Shown piece after piece: positions 35,597 to 43,698 of a stretch of 64,000 nucleotides of DNA (positions are counted from its first letter, which is position 1; every line of letters begins with the position of its first letter). Where the stretch lies: assembly GCF_009831215.1 (NCBI RefSeq), contig NZ_WUTW01000001.1, positions 124,001-188,000 on the forward strand, given 5' to 3'. The notes under the pieces were generated by a model. The model was not told the origin of the DNA and ran no database searches. It saw nothing but the letters and a program-made list of their open reading frames with translations. The position numbers were made by a program, and so were the translations under genes. Source of the DNA: Actinomadura rayongensis. GTDB taxonomy: Bacteria > Actinomycetota > Actinomycetes > Streptosporangiales > Streptosporangiaceae.

Positions 35597-35633
35597 GCGA
35601 CGCTAGGCCGCCGCTGTCACCGGAACTGTCACC
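35597..35633 (-). promoter_or_regulatory. SARP-type operator and promoter of the DUF574 gene
   Basis: On the minus strand GGTGACA (35633-35627), five bases, GGTGACA (35621-35615), nine bases, then TAGCGT ending seven bases before ATG 35592. Direct heptamer repeats ending 8-10 bases upstream of a -10 element are the hallmark of SARP binding sites. The site begins immediately after the stop codon of the SARP fusion gene. Confidence 0.75.
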
Positions 35634-37226
35634 TCAAACCTTCGCGCCGATCCCGCCGATGATCCGCAGGTCGCGCGGGACGAACGGACGCTCGGGCCGC
35701 CACGCGCCGACGTCGGTCAGGCCGGGCGGCAGCAGCGGGAGGCCGACGAGCAGCCGCTCGATCTGCTCGGTCGTGCGCAGGTGCTGGGGGAGCGCCGCGT
35801 CCGGCTCGGTCGAGTCGATGTACGGGCGCAGGCGGGGGTCGATGCCGTCGCCGGTGATGTGGGTCAGGGCGAGGTAGCTGCCGGTCGCGAGCGCGTCCAC
35901 GTACGCCGTGACCAGCTCGGTGATCTGCGCGGTGCCGAGGTCGTCGTCGGCGTCCCCGACGTACTGGAGGGTGTTCGCGGCGATCAGGCCGATCGGCTCG
36001 GCGAAGTCCAGGCAGCGGCCCGCGGCGTCCAGGACGGCCTCGACGTCCATCAGGTCCAGTTCGTGGAACGCGACGCCCGCGCCGGAGTACATGGCGCGGC
36101 TCGTGATCGCGACGACCGGGTCGTTGTCGACGTACACGACGCGCGGGGGCTCGTCGGCGGCCGTCCGGGCCGTCTGGTGGACGCTCGGGCTGATCTGCTC
36201 GGGCAGCCCGGACCCGAGGTCGAGGAACTGGCGGACGCCGAGCCCGGCGAGCGTCCGGACCATGCGCAGCACGCAGTCGCGGTTGTCCTTGGTGATGAGC
36301 GTCGCGTCCGTGCCGGTGTCGGCGACGATCTTGTCGACGAACGCGCGCTCCTCCTCGGTGTTGTCCTTGCCGCCGAGCGTGTAGTCGGTGACGCCCCGGT
36401 AGCTGAGCCCGCCGGCGCGCAGGACGGGACGGGCGCGCGGTTCGTCCCGCTCGGCGCGCGGGAGCGTGCCCGCGGCGATCTGCTCGTGGACGCGGCGCAG
36501 CGCCGGGCCGGGCGGGACGCCGAGTTCGGTCTCGATCGCGGCGGCGGCGCTCTGGTAGGCGCGCAGCGCGTCGGTGCGGCGGCCGAGCCGGTACAGCGCG
36601 ACGAGCCGGTCCCGGTGCAGGTTCTCGTTGGCCGGGTCGAAGGCGAGGTGCTCGCCGATCTCGGCGACCAGCTCGTCGGAGTGGCGGCCGAGGTCGAGCT
36701 GCGTCGCGACCAGCGCCTCGGCGACCCTGACCCGCAGCGCGCGCAGCGGTTCGGCACGGACGCGGGCGCCCTCGGTGTCGGGCAGGTCGTGCAGGGTCTG
36801 CTCGGGGGTGACGCCCTGCCAGGGCGCCATCGCGCGGCGGTAGTGGACGGCGGCGGTGGCGAGCCGTCCCTTGTCGCGCGCCGCGTCGCCGCGTTCGGCC
36901 TCGCTCACGAAGTCGTCGGCGTCGACCGTGCTTCGGGTCAGACGGTAGAGGCGGGCGCCGGCCGTCCCGGTCTCGGTGACGAGGCGGCCGGGCGGCAGGA
37001 CGCGCCGGGCCTGCGCGACGAGGTTGGTCAGCACGGACGTGTGGTCGCGGTCGGGGTCGTCCCACAGCAGGGCCTTCAGCCGCGACGACGGGACGGGCCG
37101 GTCCTCCAGCGCGAGCACGCAGATCAGCGCGCGCAGGTTGCGGCGCCTGCGGCTGCCCTCGCCGAGGTCGAGCGGGCGGCCTTCGTCGTCGGTCAGCCGC
37201 AGTTCGCCGAGGACCGAGACGCGCAT
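35634..37226 (-). CDS. SARP regulator fused to a DUF574 methyltransferase domain
   Basis: A 530-residue two-domain protein. Residues 1-95 are an OmpR/SARP winged helix (M-R-V-S-V-L-G-E-L-R-L, R-R-R-R-N-L-R-A-L-I-C-V-L-A, L-W-D-D). Residues about 95-250 are the bacterial transcriptional activation domain (A-V-H-Y-R-R-A-M-A-P-W-Q-G, E-L-V-A-E-I-G-E-H-L, Q-S-A-A-A-A-I-E-T-E-L-G). From about residue 270 a complete DUF574 domain follows (V-T-D-Y-T-L-G-G-K-D-N, V-R-Q-F-L-D-L-G-S-G-L-P, V-V-Y-V-D-N-D-P-V-V). A SARP with a SAM-binding domain could sense SAM or methylate a ligand. ATG 37226 follows AAGGGAG. Two matching SARP operators flank the gene. Confidence 0.88.
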   Translation of the reverse strand: MRVSVLGELRLTDDEGRPLDLGEGSRRRRNLRALICVLALEDRPVPSSRLKALLWDDPDRDHTSVLTNLVAQARRVLPPGRLVTETGTAGARLYRLTRSTVDADDFVSEAERGDAARDKGRLATAAVHYRRAMAPWQGVTPEQTLHDLPDTEGARVRAEPLRALRVRVAEALVATQLDLGRHSDELVAEIGEHLAFDPANENLHRDRLVALYRLGRRTDALRAYQSAAAAIETELGVPPGPALRRVHEQIAAGTLPRAERDEPRARPVLRAGGLSYRGVTDYTLGGKDNTEEERAFVDKIVADTGTDATLITKDNRDCVLRMVRTLAGLGVRQFLDLGSGLPEQISPSVHQTARTAADEPPRVVYVDNDPVVAITSRAMYSGAGVAFHELDLMDVEAVLDAAGRCLDFAEPIGLIAANTLQYVGDADDDLGTAQITELVTAYVDALATGSYLALTHITGDGIDPRLRPYIDSTEPDAALPQHLRTTEQIERLLVGLPLLPPGLTDVGAWRPERPFVPRDLRIIGGIGAKV

Positions 37227-37287
37227 GGGCTCCCTTCCCGGCTCGGAACAAAGACCGCCAATACGACGGAACATCGTAACGCGTCCG

Positions 37288-37321
37288 GGTGACACGCCCG
37301 GTGACATGCCGTCCGTACCGT
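37288..37321 (+). promoter_or_regulatory. SARP-type operator and promoter of the second P450 gene
   Basis: GGTGACA (37288-37294), five bases, GGTGACA (37300-37306), nine bases, then TACCGT (37316-37321) as the -10 element. Heptamer, period and distance are identical to the site at 35,597-35,633. The start point would be near 37328, giving a 20-base leader with GGAGGGAG. Confidence 0.75.
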
Positions 37322-37347
37322 TATGCGCGGTTCTCTTTGGAGGGAGA

Positions 37348-38535
37348 ATGCGCGTGCCTCATCCGTATCCGTTCGGCGGCGGCTACGAGAAATGCCCCGG
37401 GCTCGACGTCCATCCCCATTACGCGTGGCTGCGGGAGAACGATCCGGTGGCGCGGATTCTCACGCCCGAGGGCGAGGAGCTGCTTCTCGTCACGCGTTAC
37501 CGGGACGTCTGCCGGGTGCTGGCGCGGCCGTCGGTGTTCTCCCGCGAGGCCGCCACGACGGCCGCCGACGGGCTGCGCGACCAGCGATTCCTGACCGATG
37601 TCGAGGGCGCCGCGCACGCCGCGCAGCGCGCGCTGATCCAGCCGTTCTTCACGCGTGAGCGGGCCGCCGCGCTCCGGGGGCGGATCAGTGACATCGCTGC
37701 TGAATTGGTCGCCGGAATGGCTTCTTCAGGGGAGCCCGCGGATCTCGTGCGGGATCTCGCGGTGCCGCTTCCGGTGGCGGTCATCTGCGAGATCCTCGAC
37801 ATTCCCGCGGACGAGCGGACGCGGTTCGGGGACTGGGCGGCGGCGATGCTGGCGCTGCGTCCGGGCGCGTCCGAGGCCGAGCGCGAGTCCGTCGCCGTCG
37901 CTTTGGACGAACTGGGGCGGTACATGGCCGGGAAGCTCGCGTCGCGGGCCGTTGATCCGGGCTCGGACCTGCTGTCGGTGCTCGCGGTCGGTCCCGGGCC
38001 GGTGTCCGTCGCGGACCGGGTGATGCTCGCGGCGGCCATGCTGATCGCGGGGTTCGAGACGACCACCAACATGATCGGCAACATGGTCTTCACGCTGCTG
38101 CGGGCTCCCGAGCTGTGGGACGCGCTCGTCGGCGATCCGGGGCTCGTCCCGACGGCTGTCGACGAGCTGCTGCGCTGGATCCCGTCCGACGCCCGCGACG
38201 GGATGGCGCGCGGTGCGGTCGAGGACGCGTCGATCGGTGGGGTGTCGGTGGCTGCGGGGACGTCCGTCCTCGTGGCGCGGGCCGCCGCCAACCGCGACCC
38301 GTCCCGCTTTCCCGACCCGGAGCGGCTGGACCTCGCGCGCACGCCGAACCCGCACCTCACCTTCGGCCACGGCCCGCACCGCTGCCCCGGCGAGCACCTG
38401 GCGCGCGTCGAGCTGGAGGCGGCGCTGCGGGCGCTCACCGAGCGCTTCCCCCGGTTGCGGCCCGCCGGCGCCGCTCCCCGCTGGAAGCGCTCCACGATGC
38501 CGGGCCTGGCGGAACTGCCGGTCCGCTGGAGTTGA
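37348..38535 (+). CDS. Cytochrome P450
   Basis: A 395-residue soluble bacterial P450 of ordinary length. I-helix A-G-F-E-T-T-T-N, E-x-x-R in D-E-L-L-R-W, haem loop F-G-H-G-P-H-R-C-P-G. The motifs match actinomycete biosynthetic P450s (CYP107/CYP105-like in general appearance). ATG 37348 follows GGAGGGAG; GTG 37354 is possible. It is divergent from the SARP fusion and its promoter carries the SARP-type site. The substrate is unknown; methylated natural-product tailoring would fit the neighbours. Confidence 0.92.
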   Translation: MRVPHPYPFGGGYEKCPGLDVHPHYAWLRENDPVARILTPEGEELLLVTRYRDVCRVLARPSVFSREAATTAADGLRDQRFLTDVEGAAHAAQRALIQPFFTRERAAALRGRISDIAAELVAGMASSGEPADLVRDLAVPLPVAVICEILDIPADERTRFGDWAAAMLALRPGASEAERESVAVALDELGRYMAGKLASRAVDPGSDLLSVLAVGPGPVSVADRVMLAAAMLIAGFETTTNMIGNMVFTLLRAPELWDALVGDPGLVPTAVDELLRWIPSDARDGMARGAVEDASIGGVSVAAGTSVLVARAAANRDPSRFPDPERLDLARTPNPHLTFGHGPHRCPGEHLARVELEAALRALTERFPRLRPAGAAPRWKRSTMPGLAELPVRWS

Positions 38536-38545
38536 TCCGCGGCGG

Positions 38546-39820
38546 TCAGGTCACGGGGGCCTCGACCGCCGGGACGACCGCCGGGCGCGGGCGCGCCCGC
38601 CCGATCGAGACGGACAGCACCGCCGCGATCAGGCACAGCACGCCCGCGCCCCACCAGGCGAGCGTGTACGTCCCGAGGGACGTGCGGAGCGCGCCGGCCG
38701 CCGCCGCCGCGGTCGCCGCGCCGAGCTGGTGCGCGGCGAAGACCCAGCCGAAGACGATCGTCCCGTCTTTCGGGCCGAACGCCTTGCGGGCCAGCGCGAT
38801 CGTGGGCGGGACGGTCGCGACCCAGTCCAGGCCGTAGAAGACGATGAAGACGAGCATGCTCGGGTGCGGCTCGTTCGCGAACAGCATCGGCAGGACCAGC
38901 AGCGACAGGCCGCGCAGCGCGTAGTACCAGCCGAGCAGGATCCGCGCGTCGACGCGGTCGGTGAGCCAGCCGGACGCGACCGTCCCGACGATGTCGAAGA
39001 TCCCGACGAGCGCGAGCAGGTTCGCGGCCGTCGTCTCCGGCATCCCGTGGTCGTGGGCGGCGGGGATGAAGTGCGTCCCGACCAGGCCGTTCGTGGACGC
39101 GCCGCAGATGAAGAAGCCGCCCGCCAGCAGCCAGAACGGTTTCGTCCTTGCGGCCTTGTTCAGCGTGCGGAGGGCGACGCGGGCCGCGTTCTCGCCGTTG
39201 TGCGGCTCGTCCGGGGGCTCGGTCGCGCCGTAGGGGAGCAGGCCGACGTCGGCGGGGCGCTCGCGCATCACCAGCAGGACGAGCGGGACGACGGCGAGCG
39301 CCGCGCCGGTGACGACCAGCGTGGCCGTCCGCCAGCCGTGGTCGTGGGCGAGCGCTGCGAGGACGGGGAGGAAGACGAGCTGGCCGGTCGAGCCGCCCGC
39401 CGTCAGGACGCCGATGACCAGGCCGCGGTGCTTGACGAACCAGCGTCCCGTGACGGTCGCGGCGAAGACCATCGCCATCGAGCCGGTGCCGAGGCCGATC
39501 AGCACGCCCCAGCACAGGATGAGCTGCCAGCTCGCGGACATGCCGACCGTCAGGCCGCTGCCCGCCGCGATGAGCACGAGCGCGGCGGCGGTGACCTTCC
39601 GGACGCCGAACCTGTCCATGAGCGCGGCGGCGAACGGCGCGGTCAGCCCGTACAGGACGAGGTTCACCGACACGGCGAGGGACGTCGTGGCGCGCGACCA
39701 GCCGAACTCGTCCTGCAGCGGGACCATCAGCACGCCCGGGGCGGCGCGGAACCCGGCGGCCCCGACGAGCGCGACGAACGCGACGGCCGCCACGGGCCAC
39801 GCGCGGTGGAGACGGAACAT
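38546..39820 (-). CDS. MFS transporter, OxlT/monocarboxylate-type
   Basis: A 424-residue 12-helix MFS protein. The start F-R-L-H-R-A-W-P-V-A-A-V, D-E-F-G-W-S-R-A-T-T-S-L and L-M-D-R-F-G-V-R-K resemble the oxalate/formate and monocarboxylate antiporter-like family. ATG 39820 lies close to the GlxA-type regulator that reads the other way, so the pair may be functionally linked. It converges on the P450 with only 10 bases between stops. Confidence 0.85.
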   Translation of the reverse strand: MFRLHRAWPVAAVAFVALVGAAGFRAAPGVLMVPLQDEFGWSRATTSLAVSVNLVLYGLTAPFAAALMDRFGVRKVTAAALVLIAAGSGLTVGMSASWQLILCWGVLIGLGTGSMAMVFAATVTGRWFVKHRGLVIGVLTAGGSTGQLVFLPVLAALAHDHGWRTATLVVTGAALAVVPLVLLVMRERPADVGLLPYGATEPPDEPHNGENAARVALRTLNKAARTKPFWLLAGGFFICGASTNGLVGTHFIPAAHDHGMPETTAANLLALVGIFDIVGTVASGWLTDRVDARILLGWYYALRGLSLLVLPMLFANEPHPSMLVFIVFYGLDWVATVPPTIALARKAFGPKDGTIVFGWVFAAHQLGAATAAAAAGALRTSLGTYTLAWWGAGVLCLIAAVLSVSIGRARPRPAVVPAVEAPVT

Positions 39821-39891
39821 GGTTCCACTCTGCTGTGCGCGGTGGTATCCAGGACAGTGGCTCGAATGCCAACCTTCCGGAGGATCCAGCC

Positions 39892-40917
39892 ATGCACCGT
39901 GTCGGCGTTCTGATCGTCCCGCCGGTGGTGCCGTTCGACGTGGCGATCCCGGCGCAGGTGCTGGGCGAGGCGACGCGGGACGGCCGTCCGCTCTACGAGG
40001 TGCTGCACTGCACGGCCGTACCGGGGCCGGTCGCAACGAGCGTCGGCTACCGCCTCGACATCCCCCACGGCCTGGACATCCTGGACACGGCGGACACGAT
40101 CATCGTCCCCGGCACCAGACAACGCGGCCCCTTGGACCCTTCGATCACCGCTGCCCTGCAACGCGCCGCGTCCTCGGGCCGCCGCCTGGTCTCGATTTGC
40201 ACCGGCGCGTTCGTCCTGGCCGCCGCCGGCCTTCTGGACGGCCGTCCCGCCACGACCTACTGGCGCCGCGCGGACGAGTTCGCGTCCTTGTACCCGTCGG
40301 TGCGGTTGGACCCGTCCGTCCTGTTCGTGGACGACGGCGACATCCTCACCTCGGCCGGCCTCGCCGCCGGCATCGACCTCTGTCTGCACCTGCTGCGCGG
40401 CGACCACGGCGCGGCGGTCGCCAACGAGAGCGCCCGCCGGGTCGTCGTCGCCCCCGTCCGCTCCGGCGGCCAGGCCCAGTTCATCCCGTCCGCCCCCGTA
40501 ACGGGCCGAACTCTCGCCGACGTCCAAGCCTGGGCACTGACCCACCTGGCCGACCCCCTGACGATCGCCGACCTGGCCGCGCACGCCTGCGTCAGCGAAC
40601 GGACCCTGACCCGCCGCTTCCGCACCGAAACCGGCCAAAGCCCCCTCCAGTGGCTCCTGGCCCGCCGGGTGGACCGAGCCCGAGAACTCCTGGAAACGAC
40701 GGACCTGCCGATCGAAGAGATCGCCCGGACGTCCGGCCTGGGCTCCGGCGACTCCCTGCGCGCCCGCTTCGCCCGCCACCTGGGCATCACCCCGACCGCC
40801 TACCGGGCGACCTTCACCCACCGAACCGGGACGGCGCCCGCCGGGTACCTGGCGGAACGACGGACGCGGGCGTCCGGCATGATCGTGGGTGGCGATCAGG
40901 GAACCGGGAGGGCGTGA
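39892..40917 (+). CDS. GlxA-family transcriptional regulator (DJ-1/PfpI plus AraC HTH)
   Basis: A 341-residue regulator. The N-terminal DJ-1/PfpI-like domain (G-V-L-I-V-P-P-V-V-P-F-D-V, nucleophile-elbow region S-I-C-T-G-A-F-V-L-A) senses a ligand in this family. The C-terminal part has two AraC helix-turn-helices (L-A-A-H-A-C-V-S-E-R-T-L-T-R-R-F and I-A-R-T-S-G-L-G-S-G-D-S-L-R-A-R-F). ATG 39892 follows GGAGGA. It is divergent from the MFS gene and overlaps the patatin start by one base (TGATG), so it may regulate both. Confidence 0.9.
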   Translation: MHRVGVLIVPPVVPFDVAIPAQVLGEATRDGRPLYEVLHCTAVPGPVATSVGYRLDIPHGLDILDTADTIIVPGTRQRGPLDPSITAALQRAASSGRRLVSICTGAFVLAAAGLLDGRPATTYWRRADEFASLYPSVRLDPSVLFVDDGDILTSAGLAAGIDLCLHLLRGDHGAAVANESARRVVVAPVRSGGQAQFIPSAPVTGRTLADVQAWALTHLADPLTIADLAAHACVSERTLTRRFRTETGQSPLQWLLARRVDRARELLETTDLPIEEIARTSGLGSGDSLRARFARHLGITPTAYRATFTHRTGTAPAGYLAERRTRASGMIVGGDQGTGRA

Positions 40918-41717
40918 TGACGAAGGCACTGGTGCTCGGCGGCGGGGGCGTCGCGGGGATCGCGTGGACGACCGGGCTGCTCGCCGGGCTCGCCGAGGCC
41001 GGGCAGGACTGGACGGACGCGGACCTCGTCGTCGGCACGTCCGCCGGCTCGACCGTCGGCGCGCAGCTCGGCAGCGGGCTGTCGCTGGACGAGTTGTACG
41101 CGCGGCAGGCCGACCCGGACGCGCCGAACCACGAGCTGACGCCGCCGGTCGCGATCGCCGAGGTGTGGGAGACCGTCGTGCGGTTGCAGCGCGAGCATCC
41201 CGAGCCGGGTGACCTGCGGCGCGCCGTCGCCGAGTACGCGCTGAAGGCCGACACGGTCTCCGAGGAGGAGCGGCGGGCGGTGATCGAGGCGCGGCTGCCG
41301 TCCCATGCGTGGCCGGACCGGGATCTGCGGATCGTCGCGGTCGAGGCGAGCGCGGGGCTGCCCGTCGTGTTCGACCGGACGTCCGGGGTGTCGCTCGTGG
41401 ACGCCGTCGCGGCCAGCTGCGCGGTGCCCGGGGTGTGGCCGCCGGTGACGATCTCGGGTGTCCGTTATGTGGACGGCGGCGTCCGGACCAGCGCGAACGC
41501 CGACTTCGCCGCCGGGTACGACGACGTCCTGGTCATCGCTCCGCTGCCCGATCCGCCGCTGGAGGAGCAGCTCGCCGGGCTCGGCGGGAACGTCCGCCTC
41601 ATCACGCCGGACGAGGCGTCGCTCGCGGCGGCCGGGGCCGAGCCGCTGTCGCCCGCGTCCCGGGCGCCGTCCGCTCGGGCCGGCCGCGTGCAGGGAGCGT
41701 CCGCCGCCCGCGCCTGA
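40917..41717 (+). CDS. Patatin-like phospholipase
   Basis: A 266-residue patatin-fold lipid acyl hydrolase. The oxyanion loop is G-G-G-G-V-A-G-I-A-W (residues about 8-17), the nucleophile elbow is G-T-S-A-G-S (Ser near residue 43), and the catalytic Asp is in V-D-G-G-V-R-T-S. It lacks a signal peptide and should act in the cytoplasm or at the membrane. GGGAGG precedes the start, which overlaps the GlxA-type stop. Confidence 0.88.
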   Translation: MTKALVLGGGGVAGIAWTTGLLAGLAEAGQDWTDADLVVGTSAGSTVGAQLGSGLSLDELYARQADPDAPNHELTPPVAIAEVWETVVRLQREHPEPGDLRRAVAEYALKADTVSEEERRAVIEARLPSHAWPDRDLRIVAVEASAGLPVVFDRTSGVSLVDAVAASCAVPGVWPPVTISGVRYVDGGVRTSANADFAAGYDDVLVIAPLPDPPLEEQLAGLGGNVRLITPDEASLAAAGAEPLSPASRAPSARAGRVQGASAARA

Positions 41718-41805
41718 CGGCCGGATCCGCGCGTCCGGCTCCCGCTCGGCGGCCTCCCGCGAGCGGGTCTCGCGTGGCGGATGAGGCAGACCCTAAGCTC
41801 CCCGC

Positions 41806-42738
41806 ATGACCGAGATCGTCGACTATGGGGCGTTCGCCGGACGGCTCCGCGCCGTCATGCCCCGCTGGGACGAGCGGCCCTTCATGCCTCCCGAAGTGTT
41901 CGCCGCCCACCTCGCCGACACCGCTCCGCGCTGGGACCTGCTCCGCGCGTTCCAGGAGGAGTGGGGGTTCACGGCGCCGTCCGGACCGCCGGCGTGGCGC
42001 CGCGAGGACACCGACGAGCACCGGCTCTACGTCCGCAAGCTGCACGGCGACGTCCTGGACGCCGACGACGAAGAGGACATGGAAGGCGTCGACGTGACGC
42101 TCCCGATCCCCAAGGCCGTGGACGAGTGGTGGGACCTGCCTTTCAACTCCTTCACCCACGAGGCCCGGTTGTACTGGACGCACCCGGTATGGCCGCCGAC
42201 AGTGCGTCCGGACCCGTCCGGCTACGGCGTTTCGGCGGGCCTGCCGGACGACACCGATCTAACCGACCCGGACGGCGACCTGCGCGTCTGCGTGCTCATG
42301 GCCGAGTACCAGTACTGCAACGAGTGGGGCTACGCGGCGTCGGACGCGGCGCTGGCCGACCCACGTCTCCTGGTCAGCGACGGATCCGACGAGTGGTGGC
42401 TACAAGCGGACTCGGTCACGGAGTTCTACGTCCAGCTGGCCGCAATGCGCCTACCGTTCGCCCTGCGCCCCTCGGTCGAGGTAGCGGAACTACCCCCCGA
42501 GGCCGCAACCCGCCTCCGAACGACGTTCCCCGCGATGGGCTTCGCGGGCCCGTGGCGTGAACTGGGCGCCCACACGACGCTCTACGGCGGCCCGGACGTG
42601 ATCCTCGCCCACGACGAGGGCGCCGCGGACATCACCCTGCGCGCCGCCGGCCGCACCCCCGAAGCCCTGCTCGCAGCGGGCACCGCCCTGGGCCTCGACT
42701 GGACGACCGAGATCACCCCGCCCCGCGACCGACCCTGA
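41806..42738 (+). CDS. SMI1/KNR4-like hypothetical protein
   Basis: A 310-residue acidic, cytoplasmic protein. The middle part (I-P-K-A-V-D-E-W-W-D-L-P, then D-L-R-V-C-V-L-M-A-E-Y-Q-Y-C-N-E-W-G-Y, and W-W-L-Q-A-D-S-V-T-E-F-Y-V-Q-L) has the spacing of SMI1/KNR4 (SUKH) proteins. Many of these are immunity proteins of polymorphic toxins, others are housekeeping. No toxin gene is adjacent. The assignment is tentative. Confidence 0.6.
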   Translation: MTEIVDYGAFAGRLRAVMPRWDERPFMPPEVFAAHLADTAPRWDLLRAFQEEWGFTAPSGPPAWRREDTDEHRLYVRKLHGDVLDADDEEDMEGVDVTLPIPKAVDEWWDLPFNSFTHEARLYWTHPVWPPTVRPDPSGYGVSAGLPDDTDLTDPDGDLRVCVLMAEYQYCNEWGYAASDAALADPRLLVSDGSDEWWLQADSVTEFYVQLAAMRLPFALRPSVEVAELPPEAATRLRTTFPAMGFAGPWRELGAHTTLYGGPDVILAHDEGAADITLRAAGRTPEALLAAGTALGLDWTTEITPPRDRP

Positions 42739-43229
42739 CCAATCCCAGGCCGCACGGCCAACCAGCCGCCCCCGCACGTCCACGGCCTGCCGGACAGGCG
42801 ACCCGAACGGCCAAGCCCTGCGGTCCGCCGCGCCTCTATCGACGCAGCCAACCGGACGACAACATTGAACGAGTCGCGCAGGGCTGCGCCGGCACGCCAG
42901 GAAACGGCAGCTGGCGACTGCCGCGGACCGAGCAGCCCGACGGCCGAGCTGAGACGCGTTGGGCGGCGGCGCTGCCGCCGTGCCGAGCGGGCGTGCCGAG
43001 CGGGCGTGCCGAGCGGGCGTGCCGAGGCGCGACGCCGGGCGATCGTGCCGGGCGATCGTGCGGGCTGGGCTGAGCGCCCCGAAGAATGTGGTTCTGGCGT
43101 TCGCGCCTTGGGCCGCTTGAGTCTGTGCCTGAGCGCGGACGATGCAATTTGCATCTGTGCGAGGAGGCTGCGGGTCTTGAAAGCAAGCGATCTCGGCTGG
43201 GTGGTCAGATCGCGCGGCAGAGACGTGTC
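42739..43229. other. Intergenic region with a tandem repeat
   Basis: No supported gene. The main feature is a 13-bp tandem repeat CGTGCCGAGCGGG, three full copies and part of a fourth (42979-43026), followed by two GATCGTGC copies. Frames across it encode only low-complexity Arg/Ala-rich sequence. Confidence 0.6.
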
Positions 43230-43262
43230 GGGGCCTCTCCGGCGTGGGCGTGGAGAGGCCCC
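43230..43262 (-). terminator. 11-bp hairpin downstream of a micro-ORF
   Basis: GGGGCCTCTCC (43230-43240) pairs perfectly with GGAGAGGCCCC (43252-43262), loop of 11. It lies about 40 bases past the stop of the 31-codon frame on the minus strand. Confidence 0.6.
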
Positions 43263-43300
43263 GGGTCGCGTGCGGGTGCCCGTGGAGGCGGAAGACTGGA

Positions 43301-43396
43301 TCAGTACGGCAGGATCCGCCCCGAGGGGGTCCGTAGGTCGATCGGGCTCGGTTGACGTGGCGGTTTCGGGCGCTTGATGAGCTGCTGCCGTGCCAT
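43301..43396 (-). CDS. Possible 31-residue micro-ORF
   Basis: A 31-codon frame from ATG 43396, nine bases after GGGGGAG, encodes a basic, proline-rich peptide ending T-P-S-G-R-I-L-P-Y. The frame is open upstream to 43516. A hairpin terminator follows and the upstream DNA is AT-rich like a promoter region, so a short transcript is likely. It has no cysteine or recognised leader; whether it is translated is unknown. Confidence 0.35.
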   Translation of the reverse strand: MARQQLIKRPKPPRQPSPIDLRTPSGRILPY

Positions 43397-43551
43397 GGTG
43401 ATCATCTCCCCCGTCGTGCCGGAAGTTAATCCGCCGATCGAGACGATGTCGCGTTCCCTTCCCTTCGATGAGCGCGACTTTTCGTACGGTTCGCCGAGCC
43501 TATGCGACGCCCTCATTGCGTTCGACCGATTTTGCCGGCAAGACTGTTGCT

Positions 43552-43582
43552 TTGGGTGTTGATGGAGTCACCTTGGGTGTTG
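43552..43582. repeat. Direct repeat TTGGGTGTTG
   Basis: TTGGGTGTTG occurs at 43552-43561 and 43573-43582, 21 bases apart (two helical turns), in the AT-rich stretch upstream of the micro-ORF. Possibly a regulator site. Confidence 0.4.
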
Positions 43583-43658
43583 CTTGGGTCCCCTAAAACC
43601 TGGCATTCGGCTCAGATTGTCCCGCCCGTCACCGGATAAATGTGATGTTGGTCACGTT

Positions 43659-43692
43659 CCCTGAGGGCGCCCCGGGCGGGACGCCCTCAGGG
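43659..43692 (-). terminator. Hairpin after the DUF305 gene
   Basis: CCCTGAGGGCG (43659-43669) pairs perfectly with CGCCCTCAGGG (43682-43692), starting seven bases past the DUF305 stop. Confidence 0.65.
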
Positions 43693-43698
43693 AGGGCT

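Noticed and set aside
36976..37347. 124-codon N-terminal extension of the second P450
   Set aside because: It would run through the SARP gene's start and the operator; the GGAGGGAG and family start are at 37348.
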